Part shown: in pieces, positions 20,023-30,389 of the stretch
Layout of the letters: each line of letters begins with the position of its first letter
Numbering within the stretch: position 1 is the first letter of the stretch
Origin: Datura wrightii
Taxonomy: Eukaryota; Streptophyta; Magnoliopsida; Solanales; Solanaceae
Reading direction: 5' to 3'
Length of the DNA stretch: 64,000 bases
Assembly: GCA_035772735.1 (NCBI GenBank)
Contig: JASDFA010000016.1
Location: forward strand, 174,969,001 to 175,033,000
Notes under the pieces: model-generated
What the model was told of the DNA's origin: nothing
The model's input: only the letters and a program-made list of their open reading frames with translations
Databases searched by the model: none
Position numbers and translations under genes: made by a program

Positions 20023-23000
20023 TTAAATATTCTCTAGTGAGAAAATCGGGTAAGGAATTTTCAACTCCCCTTGTATACTCGATTTCAAAATCAAATGGAG
20101 CCAGTTGGGCTTGCCATCTTGCAAATATTAATTTTGAAGCATCATGCTTGAAATCTTTATTAAACATAAATTTCACTGCTTGAGCGTCTGTTCTGATTAA
20201 AAACTTTTGATTATATAAATCATCTTGAAATTTCAGAACACATTTAACAATAGTGAACATTTCATGGGCTACAGTAGCATATTTTTGTTGGGCTGTAGTC
20301 CATTTTCCCGAATAATATCTTATAAGATACTCTCGATTATCATTGGGATTAATTTGCTTAAGAATACCTCCGAAACCAATATTAGAGGCATCGGTCTCTA
20401 TAATTTTCTTCCAAGCTGGATTAGCGAGGGTTAGACAAGGCAAAGTGATTACCCTTTTCTTAACCTGTTTAACAATATGAGTATGGATATCATTCCAAGG
20501 CTCTTTATAGCCCTTTTTTAGCCTTTCATATAACGGGGCTAAGTCTTTAGATAAATCCTTTATAAAAGGTGATATATAATTAAGACTTCCCAGAAATCGC
20601 TGTAATTGAGTTCTATCAGATATTACATCTGGAAATTTAGAAGCGAATTCTATAGCTCTTTGAATAGGAGTTATTTTCCCTTGGCAAATATAATGTCCAA
20701 GAAATCTGATATTAGTCTGGAACAAACTCATTTTTGGTTTGGAAATAACTAATCTGTTTTGTATAACAACCTTTTTAAAGATATTAAGATGCTGATAATG
20801 CAATTCTAGAGTTTTTGAATATATTAAAATATCATCAATGTAAACGATTATAAAATCCATATAAGGATTAAAAATGTCATTCATAATTTTTTGAAATTCA
20901 GAAGGAGCGTTCTTTAGGCCAAAAGGCATAACGTTCCATTCATACTGACCAAAAGGTACATTAAAAGCAGTTCTATAAGTATGTTCTTTAAATAATTGAA
21001 TCTGCCAATATCCTGATTTTAAATCGAATTTCGAAAATATATTTGCATCATATAAACGGGTCAGTAAATCCCTTTTATTTGGGATTGGGTATCTAATCTA
21101 TTTTAATACTTTATTAAGAGGCTTATAATTGATTACTAACCTTGGCGTTCCTCTTTCCTTTTCTGCAGCATTATTGACATAAAAAGCTGTGCAGGACCAA
21201 GGTGACTTAGACGGTTTAATGAGGCCCTTTTGTAAAAGATTATCAATTTCTTGTTTACAAAATTCTACCAGTTGAGCATTCATCTGGCAAGGCCGGGACT
21301 TAGTAGGAATATTTTCCTCATTAAAGGCTTCTTCATATGGAAGAGAAACAATATGCTTCTTTCGATCCCAAAAGGCACTGGGATGATCAGCACAAATAGA
21401 AACAGCAAATTGTTCAGAAATTACCTTTATTTTTTTCTTGAACTTTTGCCGATAATAGAGCGTCATTAATGGTCATGCTGTAAATCTCATGTTGTAAAGA
21501 ATTCATATGAAAAATCTTTTTATCAATTAAAGCATTAATATTACGTTCTAAAGGTTCAGTTATAAACTGAAACGAAATTGTTTTTCCCATATAAGTACCT
21601 TCGAAACCCGTGTTGTCGACTCTAGTAAGAGGATATATAGCTTGAATAAACGGGGTTCCTAATATAATAGGAGGAAACATTTTATCTTTTATCAAAATGA
21701 AGAAATGAGGAATACACACTTTCTGTTTACAAATATATGCATTTGGTAATTTATAATCAATTTTCATCCTATCTCCACTAGCTGAGCTAACTTTATGGGA
21801 TGTTTTTTGAAAATACCTGGAGGGAATTATCCCTTCTTGAATGCAGCTAATATCTGCCCCGCTATCAATAAGCGCAGTTTCGGTAATTGAAAAATTATTA
21901 TCAATCAAAATAGTGCACTTAACATACCATTTATGAGAGGTCACTATTTGCATCATTCCTATAAACAAATCATCATTAGGGGAAGAAATAGCCCCTTTTG
22001 TGAAATCAGAGATTTCGTTCAAATCATTTGTTTCATTTAATAAAACTCCTTTTCCTTTATCAATAGTAATTTTTTCAATTTGATTCATTCGATGGTCTAA
22101 AATCATTTGATTTTGTTTAAGAGATTTAATCTCATTTTTTAATTTTTCAACTTCATATTTTAAATCATCCATTGAAGAAGTATAACCGGGAAGATTCATA
22201 TTTTGTGGCGAGTTCTTTTGTAAAAGTCTTTTTTGAACTTCTGCCATGGAATATGGAACTTCCTCCAAAATATCTCTTTTTTGAATAGGCTTATCTGCCG
22301 ATTTTGCAATAGAGGTCATACTGATAATTTTTTCTCTCAAATTATTATCAGTGACTTCTTTTAATAATTCTAAAATATTATCAAAAGTGATAGGTTTAAG
22401 TTCAAAATTATTTTGAAACTGAGACTGTAATTTATAAAAATCCAGGTTGTCACAGGAACAATTTCCTGTACCTGTATCACATTTATCACAACCATTATCA
22501 TCAGGTAAATCAAATAATTTAATAGAAGCTTCAGACTCAGAGGAAGAAGTATAATCACTCTCATTTTCACTGACTGAAGTTTCATCCATGATTTTCATAA
22601 TCTGTTCTTTGGATTTATCGTCCAAATCCATGGCTAGAGCTTTGATTCGCTCTTTCTTGCAATTTGGGGCAATATGACCAAATTGACCGCATCTATAACA
22701 CTTAACATCATTTAAATCTCTTCCAGATCTGTCTTTAACAAATCTCTTTTCCTTGCGATGTTTTCTTCGGAAATATCTTTCCTCTTTTGATCGACGATGT
22801 CGTCTTTTACCCTTCCTTTGGTAAAATTTATCTTTATCATTTTTCCTATTCTTCTTTTTTAATGAAGAGGTTGCGGTAGCCCCTGCCATTCCGAACTGTT
22901 GACAGAAATCTCCTAGTTTGTTCTTTTCAGTTAGTCTCTGTCTTTTAAGCAGTGCATTCAGCTTTAATTCATTACACAAATTTAATCCTTCTTGTGTGCA

Positions 23001-24491
23001 TACTCCAATAAGACGTCCATAAGTATAAGTATTATACATGATTTGGACATTATTTCCACGAAGTGTTTTTCTTACTCTTTATGCGAATAAATGTGGTAAA
23101 CCATCAATAAATTTATCCTTCCAATGATCACTATTACTTTCGGGCAGGTCCATGACCCGACTGAGAAAGGTGTCTTTATACCACCTAAATTCGCCTAGAT
23201 GTTTACATCTAAGTCCGTTCAACAAGGTACGAATATTTTCGTACATGTTGGTGAATCTGCCACTAAAGTGCTCGATAATAGTAAGCACTAAGGTGTAGAC
23301 ACAATCTTGTCTGCCAGCTACTAAGGCTCTTCCTAGATTATCAACTCCAGGTTCAGACTTAACAGCGTTATAGATCGCTGCTCTATCCTCGGTTGTCATA
23401 AAGTTATCCCACCAGCCTCTTAATTGGCCGGTGAATCCTGCTACTATCATTCTGCAAATTACTGTTTCAGTATTTTTATCAGAAGTAGCTTTGCAGATCG
23501 TAGAATACATCAGCATACGATGCACCAGAATACTAATCTGTCTATCTGTTAAACCATCTAAATTCCATTCGTAGATGGCATCACCGTTATAACTGGTGTT
23601 GGTCTGGTTCCAATCCCTTTCTTCCACCAAAACATCTTGAGGTGTCGGTCTAGGATAATAATAAGTATCCATTCTAGGCATATCTCCATATCTTTTTCCC
23701 AACTTTCTGAGCTTATTAAGTTCAGACCTGGTTTCTTCCTTATAATCTTTTGACGGATCTAAAATATTTTCCGCAAATTCAGAAGCGAGCTCCAAAGGTT
23801 TAAGATTTAAACCTGCTAGTTTTTCATTAACTAGCTTTTCCAACTCTTCTCTAGATTTAATCTTGAATCCAGTAATCTCTGGAGGTCTCTGAATAGAAGG
23901 TTCTAGCCTTGTAGAGGTTTCAGGTTGGCTAGGTATAACGTGAGTAGAATGAACCACCATAGACATGTCAGACGAAGAAGGAATACCAATCTTCTTTACC
24001 AGCTTAGTTAAATAATCAAGCTTAGAATCAAGAGAACTAATATGTTCCCCCAAAACTTTAACATATAAAGACAAATAATTATTTTGAGAAATCAAATTAT
24101 TAATTTCTTTTATACCTTTGCTAGCAACATCATCATCAATAAATTTTTGAAAAGCAGCAAAAGTAATACCAGTATTATTTGGTAAAATAAAAGGATTTTG
24201 TGGAGGATAAATACTCGTTATAAGATTGACATTATTTTCTTGATAGGTTCTTTCAAGAACTTTAATATATAAGGGCATGTAAGTGGTTATAAACCAAGGA
24301 GCAAAATATATAATTTGATTATGTAAAGCACAAGTTTCATAAAACTCTTGGGAAATATTCCTTTTGTCATCAATGCTATAAAATTCAGTATACCAGTTTT
24401 TAAAACTTTTCCACTTATCTTGACAAAATTCATTTAAAATATGTTTTCTTGCCGGAGATCCCGGACTAAAATCAATTTGGAACTTAATTAT
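20006..24491 (-). pseudogene. Viral coat-protease-RT-RNase H polyprotein (copy B), broken
   Basis: Same domain order as copy A, minus strand. Damage: the first codon is ATA (24489-24491) instead of ATG; a TAA replaces a Glu codon at 23079-23081 in the coat region; one extra A in an A-run near 21431-21437 shifts the frame between protease and RT; a TAG at 21098-21100 in RT lies exactly where copy A has one. The CCHC knuckle is complete, and DSG and YIDD are present. The RNase H end overlaps ORF3 by 17 nt as in A. The coat segment missing from A is present here. Confidence 0.85.
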
Positions 24492-25377
24492 TTAAGTTTT
24501 ATTAAAATCAAAATCCATATCGGATAAAGTAGAAATATACTTGTCAGAACTATCATCTCTAACAATATTATTAGAAACCTTTATATGTTCAACACGCTTA
24601 TTATTATCAGCCGTGTTTATCGTATGGAGAGAGGCAGCTCGATTTAATCTGGCCGGACCATAGATCGGTTCTAAAGGATCAATATATGAATGTCCTGCAG
24701 ATGTAGATAATCTTCTACTACCAGTATAAGAACGCCTGTAAGGTGTTAAAGACTTATTGTCCTCAAACTGAATACAAATTCTACCTTCAGGAGTTTGACT
24801 AACATGCGAATATTCACGATTAGTAACATCATCAGATTGTTGACTTGGAGATATAACAGAGTCTAAAATCTAAGTAGAAGGAAAATCAATTTCATCCCAT
24901 CCAATAAGTCTCCTAGTGGTGACTTTGGACTTAGCAAAATTTGTTTCAAAAATCATAGTCTCATTTGACATATCTGTCAATTTACATTGAGGAGTAAGAG
25001 TGGACAAAAACTTATAATAAATTCTATAAGATAAACATATAAGTTCTGATCCAGGAGCATAGTTATAACCATGAGTCTTAACATTTAATGTTAAAGCATC
25101 AAGAATATTGACATCAGATAAGGATAATTGCAAATTTGGTTGAGTATTGAAATATACGGGACCATATGCCACCGTAGATTCAATAGAACCCATAAGAGAC
25201 TGTCTAAAATTCAAATTTCTAGCATCTCTTAAAGCAGCCAAAAAAGATTCAGGTAACCCTTTAAGGGTTAATGGCTTAAAAGCAATTTGAACTAAGCCTA
25301 TATGCATGAAGCTATATTTCTTTTTATAAAGCATAATATCACGTTCATTCAATAAACGAACAGTTTGTTCAGAAGAC
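24492..25377 (-). pseudogene. Viral movement protein (copy B), 5'-truncated and broken
   Basis: Lacks about the first 65-70 residues; the copy stops at the head-to-head junction with C near 25377. A TAG at 24870-24872 replaces a Trp codon. The terminal TAA (24492-24494) matches copy A. Confidence 0.85.
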
Positions 25378-26700
25378 TTAAATTGACAGATATGTCAAAT
25401 GAGACTATGATTTTTGAAACAAATTTTGCTAAGTCCAAAGTCACCACTAGGAGACTTATTGGATGGGATGAACTTGATTTCCCTTCTACCTGGATTTTAG
25501 ACTCTGTTATATCTCCGAGTCAACAATCTGATGATGTTACTAATCGTGAATATTCGCATGTTAGTCAAACTTCTGAAGGTAGAATTTGTATTCAGTTTGA
25601 GGACAATAAGTCTTTAACACCTTACAGGCGTTCTTATACTGGTAGTAGAAGATTATCTACATCTGCAGGACATTCATATATTGATCCTTTAGAACCGATC
25701 TATGGTCCGGCCAGATTAAATCGTGCTGCCTCTCTCCATACGATAAACACGGCTGATAATAATAAGCGTGTTGAACATATAAAGGTTTCTAATAATATTG
25801 TTAGAGATGATAATTCTGACAAGGATATTCCTACTTTATCCGATATGGATTTTGATTTTCGTTTACATTGATGATATTTTAATATATTCAAAAACTCTAG
25901 AATTGCATTATCAGCATCTTGATATCTTTAAAAAGGTTGTTATACAAAACGGATTAGTTATTTCCAAACCAAAAATGAGTTTGTTCCAGACTAATATCAG
26001 ATTTCTTGGACATTATATTTGCCAAGGGAAAATAACTCCTATTCAAAGGGCTATAGAATTCGCTTCTAAATTTCCAGATGTAATATTTGATAGAACTCAA
26101 TTACAGCGATTTCTGGGAAGTCTTAATTATATATCACCTTTTATAAAGGATTTATCTAAAGACTTAGCCCCGTTATATGAAAGGCTAAAAAAGGGCTATA
26201 AAGAGCCTTGGAATGATATCCATACTCATATTGTTAAACAGGTTAAGAGAAGGGTAATCACTTTACCTTGTCTAACCCTCGCTAATCCAGCTTGGAAGAA
26301 AATTATAGAGTCCGATGCCTCTAATATTGGTTTCGGTGGTATTCTTAAGCAAATTAATCCCAATGATAATCGAGAGTATCTTATAAGATATTATTCGGGA
26401 AAATGGACTACAGCCCAACAAAAATATGCTACTGTAGCCCATGAAGTGCTCACTATTGTTAAATGTGTTCTGAAATTTCAAGATGATTTATATAATCAAA
26501 AGTTTTTAATCAGAACAGACGCTCAAGCAGTGAAATTTATGTTTAATAAAGATTTCAAGCATGATGCTTCAAAATTAATATTTGCAAGATGGCAAGACCA
26601 ACTGGCTCCATTTGATTTCGAAATCGAGTATAAAAAGGGAGTTGAAAATTCCTTACCCGATTTTCTCACTAGAGAATATTTAAATGAAGATTCTCCTTAA
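25378..26700 (+). pseudogene. Viral movement-protein tail fused to RT-RNase H by deletion (copy C)
   Basis: Movement-protein sequence (matching A from about 9048) runs to about 25859, then jumps into RT just before YIDD. About 3.35 kb is missing relative to A: the coat, the protease and the first part of RT. The join shares about one base and shifts frame, so no fusion protein is expected. The remaining RT/RNase H part is open to its TAA at 26700 and lacks the two TAG stops of copy A, one of which lies in the deleted part. It meets copy B head to head near 25377. Confidence 0.85.
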
Positions 26701-28207
26701 AAGAACTAACGATTGTTATGTTTGCAGGATGAGGCCAAATTGGCCACTCCCATCCTCCCACAGAGGAGGAGGAAGAGGAAGAGGACAAAGTCCTGGAAGA
26801 AATAATAATCAAGGGAGAGGCGGTTATACCAACCCTGTTATAAGAATGGGTAGCAAAACTCTCATAAATGAGAAAAGTTCTCAAGCATCCTCATCTGGAG
26901 TATCATCCGGATCAATAAATATGGAAAATATTCCAAGGGACAGCCCATTATATGAGGCTTTGCAACAATTCATGCAAACTCAAGTCCCTCCAAACTTGCA
27001 AAGTAATACATATGCAAGTATTATAATGGAAAATGCTGATGATAGCAAGCATTGTGAAAGATGTCCAAAAAGGGAAGTTATACTCCTTATCGAAAATGTC
27101 GATATTGGACCAGACCCATGGAAACTCCTCCAGAGATATCTCTCTGACAACTCATATTTTCCCGGGCAGTCATACAAGACCCGAACTTATTATGAAAGAA
27201 TTTTAACTGAAACAGGAAGCGTAGAGATATCTCACTTCCGAGACGCTAAAGACAAGAGAATTATAAATTTCTCAAAATTTATCATTAAACGGATTATATC
27301 CGGAGAAAATTGGGGGCTCTCCTCTATGAGGGAAAGACCCATCGAGTTAGAAAATGGGGCTAATATAATGGCCACCTACTGGGATTATATCCAGGCATTC
27401 AAATATACTCTTTATCATAACAATGACAAGCATAAACACACCTGGTTCATCAAAGTGTGTTCAAAGGTATTTGGGAATCATATTCCTAACTGGTTTATAA
27501 CCTGGTGGTCCTATCACGGGCCGACTGTAGCCATCCTACCAAAACAATTCAAGGTTTTATATGACCAATGGATGAATATTTCTCCAGACTTAGACTCATT
27601 ATATCAAAAGTCGCAAGTCAGCTGGCCCGAAAAAATTGGGCAGATCTATTTTTTTATAGAGTTTTCCATTCCTTGGATTCATAAATGGATCCCGGAGTGC
27701 GGGTTCACCGATGAGCACATTCCATGTGTTTATAGGGTATACCATAATAATTTTTGGGACAAAATGATAAGGATAAATCCTGAAACAGATCAACTATTTG
27801 GTCAAGAAACACTGGATATGATAGAAAAGCGATTAAAGGAATATTACTCTCAAAAGAATAATATCAACATGGAGGATGCCCCGTTAAAACATATTGCCAG
27901 AAAAATAATGTATCAGTCTGATAATGCAGAAGTAAAGCTTGATAAAATAGAAGAATATCTGCAACAAGTCAGACAAAATCTTATGGAACAAATTTCTGGG
28001 AAATCAGATAAAACTGATGCCTCTTTGGACAGTCATAACAGTCAGTCCCTATACCAGGACTCTCAAAAGGAAGAAAGCACCAGCGCCGAGTCAATTTTAG
28101 CAGCGGCCGAAAAAATTATACAAGAAGAAAGAAATAAAGCGGATCAAGAAGATGAAGAATTCGCACGAAGGATGATAATCTTTCAGGGAAAAAGGCCAGC
28201 CAAATAA
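26684..28207 (+). CDS. Viral ORF3, RGG/Trp-rich protein of unknown function (copy C, intact)
   Basis: 507 residues, ATG at 26684. Nearly identical to copy B; the extra two residues come from a 6-nt expansion of the GGAGGA-type repeat in the N-terminal Arg/Gly tract (near 26765-26780). The core and the acidic coiled-coil tail are complete. It overlaps the RNase H end by 17 nt and is followed by an intact copy of the promoter. Function unknown; it may be RNA- or nucleic acid-binding from the RGG tract (inference). Confidence 0.7.
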   Translation: MKILLKRTNDCYVCRMRPNWPLPSSHRGGGRGRGQSPGRNNNQGRGGYTNPVIRMGSKTLINEKSSQASSSGVSSGSINMENIPRDSPLYEALQQFMQTQVPPNLQSNTYASIIMENADDSKHCERCPKREVILLIENVDIGPDPWKLLQRYLSDNSYFPGQSYKTRTYYERILTETGSVEISHFRDAKDKRIINFSKFIIKRIISGENWGLSSMRERPIELENGANIMATYWDYIQAFKYTLYHNNDKHKHTWFIKVCSKVFGNHIPNWFITWWSYHGPTVAILPKQFKVLYDQWMNISPDLDSLYQKSQVSWPEKIGQIYFFIEFSIPWIHKWIPECGFTDEHIPCVYRVYHNNFWDKMIRINPETDQLFGQETLDMIEKRLKEYYSQKNNINMEDAPLKHIARKIMYQSDNAEVKLDKIEEYLQQVRQNLMEQISGKSDKTDASLDSHNSQSLYQDSQKEESTSAESILAAAEKIIQEERNKADQEDEEFARRMIIFQGKRPAK

Positions 28208-28282
28208 TGAGATGGCCTTACAAGACAAGACGAAGGTTAAACATTCAAAGGAAAAAATGGGGATATGCTCCCGTGACCTCAC

Positions 28283-28389
28283 AACAGTATAAATACTGTT
28301 GCTCCACAGTAAATTTACTGTTAACGGACCCACATGGGACCCGTTTTACTATTCACAGATTCCTTTTGTTTTCTTTTCGCCTATAAAAA
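28283..28389 (+). promoter_or_regulatory. Viral promoter (copy C)
   Basis: Palindromes at 28283-28300 and 28306-28321 and the TATA box at 28381-28389 match A and B. Transcription would run into the partial C leader and then the inverted E leader. Confidence 0.7.
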
Positions 28390-28411
28390 GGCATTTGCTC
28401 AATTGTTTAGA

Positions 28412-28777
28412 GCACGAAGTTTTTTTTTCAGTTTTAGTTTTTCATTCTCTCTCATAGTCTCCTCTCATCTCCATAGTTCTTCTTTTGTAATTCTCGATAA
28501 TTTTTGTAAAGATAAATCAAGAAAACCGTCCAACTTTTGGGCACAAAACAGCTGTTCACAGGTATTATTTATATTTCTAGTTATACTATTTATATTCCGA
28601 TGGCCGGACTTATAGCCGGCTAAACATCTATCTATGTTGAATACCATGCTGCTTGAATCTCCATAAAGATGAACTAGACTTTATTAAAATCAAGAGATTT
28701 TATTATGTGAACTTTAAAGATTTAGTGTTAGTACTGATAGCTTGGTTCGGAGATGGTGGTACAGTCGGCAAGAATAC
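28412..28777 (+). other. Viral RNA leader (copy C), truncated
   Basis: Same start as the A leader, including the donor-like ACAG|GTATTA near 28558. It ends at 28777 within GGCAAGAATAC and joins inverted piece E. Confidence 0.8.
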
Positions 28778-29231
28778 ATACCATGTAGACAGGATCTCTC
28801 GTTGCCGGCGGTAGTCCGCTCGACGGTGATAGACCTTATCTAAATAATACCCTTGTCTTCAAACAAGAATCAAAACAAGGAGAGATTATTATCTGATATG
28901 TATAAAAATTTAGTATATAGATTAATAGCTGTATGGTAATCTTTCACCGAAGCATGGGGCCTGTCTGAGCAAAGAATACTGCCGGATCTTGAGACCATGT
29001 GTACAGGATACCTTTTTAGGGGCTCCTGGGATAACAACAGCCCTAAACAACTCCAATAAACGGGCTTTTTCACCGGGCAACTGTACGTAGCCACTAAGGC
29101 AAATCCAAGATCTACAGTATTCTTGCCGACTGTACCACCATCTCCGAACCAAGCTATCAATACTAACACTAAATCTTTAAAGTTCACATAATAAAATCTC
29201 TTGATTTTAATAAAGTCTAGTTCATCTTTAT
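28778..29231 (-). other. Viral leader and partial primer site (piece E), inverted
   Basis: Read on the minus strand it runs from the middle of the leader (29231) to the first bases of the primer site (TGGTAT, ending at 28778). It is the right boundary of the viral cluster; the next bases match nothing viral. About 110 bp of E (29120-29231) is the inverse of the end of the C leader (28669-28777). Confidence 0.85.
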
Positions 29232-29239
29232 CATACGAC

Positions 29240-29559
29240 GGAAGTAACTATCAATCACTATTTTTCTTTTTCCTTTTTTAAATTTGGGGATAAAGTGCAG
29301 TAAGATTTCTTAATAAGCATATGTACCCCCTCAATTATTGAGACCTCTTTTCAATAACAGAAATATAAAAATTCATGCACTGTTATAAAGTAATAGTCTA
29401 ATATAATAAAATAAAATGACAAGAGGAGATAAAAATATCTGATGGAGGTTTATTTATAGATCTTATATGAAGTGATATGTTGTAAGTGTTATAATAGTGG
29501 AATGGGTATCCAAGTGTGAGCATCCGCTCTTTACTATCTAGTTTTGACTATTTACCACA
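29240..29559 (-). repeat. Copia 3' LTR (partial or complete)
   Basis: On the minus strand the LTR starts at 29559 with TGTGGTAAATAGTC, directly after a GAAAGAG-type polypurine end, and holds a TATA-like CTATAAATAAACCTCC near 29440-29460. No second LTR is in the window, so the end near the viral cluster is uncertain. Confidence 0.6.
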
Positions 29560-29613
29560 CTCTTTCGTGGATATTCATGTGGAAAAAAATTAGTAAAGAA
29601 AAAGGTGTATATA

Positions 29614-30297
29614 ACTAGTAGTTTCTAGACACGTGCGATGCAATGCACGTTTTTCATCAGTAATTTTATATATTATTTAAAATAATCATATAAAATTATT
29701 GAAACATATTTTGAATAATAAAAAATAAATTAAAACATAACAATAAATAAATTAATGAAGTACAAAATATAAGATAATCTGAACATTATTAAATTTTGAG
29801 TTGACCTGAAATTCTAATACATTTTACTTTTTGTGTTAATCAAAAGGAGTCTTCATATTTTGTATTTCTTTTTCTAATTTAAATAACTTATTGGTACATA
29901 TATAAATTCGTATAGACTATAAGAGTATTAAAATATTTATATAATTCTATTTTAGAAAATTAAATGTTTTACTAAAAGTCGACTCATACATTTCACTTTA
30001 TTCAAATTTAATTATAATTATTTATCGTCATCTTGATCAGAGTATAAAAATGTCAAAATAGTGTCTGGAAGCTAAAAAGAACAACTAATAAAGGCTAAAA
30101 CGTGAAAAATTATAACTTCTAAGGATATTTAAGATAATTTATGTTTAGATTTACACAATGTGGAGCATTAAAATAGGACTCTTAATTTAATATAATTATT
30201 AAATAATTAAATATTTTATAATAATTTAATTTCAGTAGGGGAAAGATCGTAATTCAGCTTTTGACTTTAAGGACTTCCCACTTATATAGTAATATGA
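29614..30297 (-). mobile_element. Non-autonomous Helitron, 684 bp
   Basis: On the minus strand it starts TCATATTACTATATAAG (30297) and ends CTAGT (29618-29614), with a 6-bp hairpin (ACGTGC/GCACGT, 8-nt loop) ending about 16 nt before the terminal CTAGT. The flanks are A before TC and T after CTAGT, the AT target of Helitrons. Removing it joins TTATGAA to TATATACACC, which restores the usual copia 3' UTR wording around it. It carries no Rep/helicase. Confidence 0.75.
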
Positions 30298-30389
30298 TTC
30301 ATAATATGCATTGTGTGTTACCTTATTAAAATCTTTATCATTAAAACTCAATAAAAAAATTGATTAAGAAAAAAAGAGCGCAACATGTA

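Larger units (their letters stand above)
8310..29231. mobile_element. Endogenous pararetrovirus cluster (Caulimoviridae, petuvirus/florendovirus-like), five pieces A-D-B-C-E
   Basis: Five near-identical pieces are joined. A (+) 8310-16103 is almost full length. D (+) 16104-17602 is a coat/protease piece. B (-) 17603-25377 is almost full length. C (+) 25378-28777 has an internal deletion. E (-) 28778-29231 is leader only. From one primer site to where the next would fall, A implies about 7.7 kb; restoring a 306-nt deletion seen against D and B gives about 8.0 kb. There is no integrase and there are no LTRs; movement protein, YIDD reverse transcriptase, a CCHC coat protein and a Met-tRNA primer site place it in Caulimoviridae. 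Genus placement is inference. Every polyprotein copy carries stops, a frameshift or deletions, so I see no intact genome. Confidence 0.85.

Noticed and set aside
8310..29231. The cluster as an intact, activatable provirus
   Set aside because: Every polyprotein copy is broken (stops, a frameshift, lost start, deletions), and no single piece holds a complete undamaged gene set.
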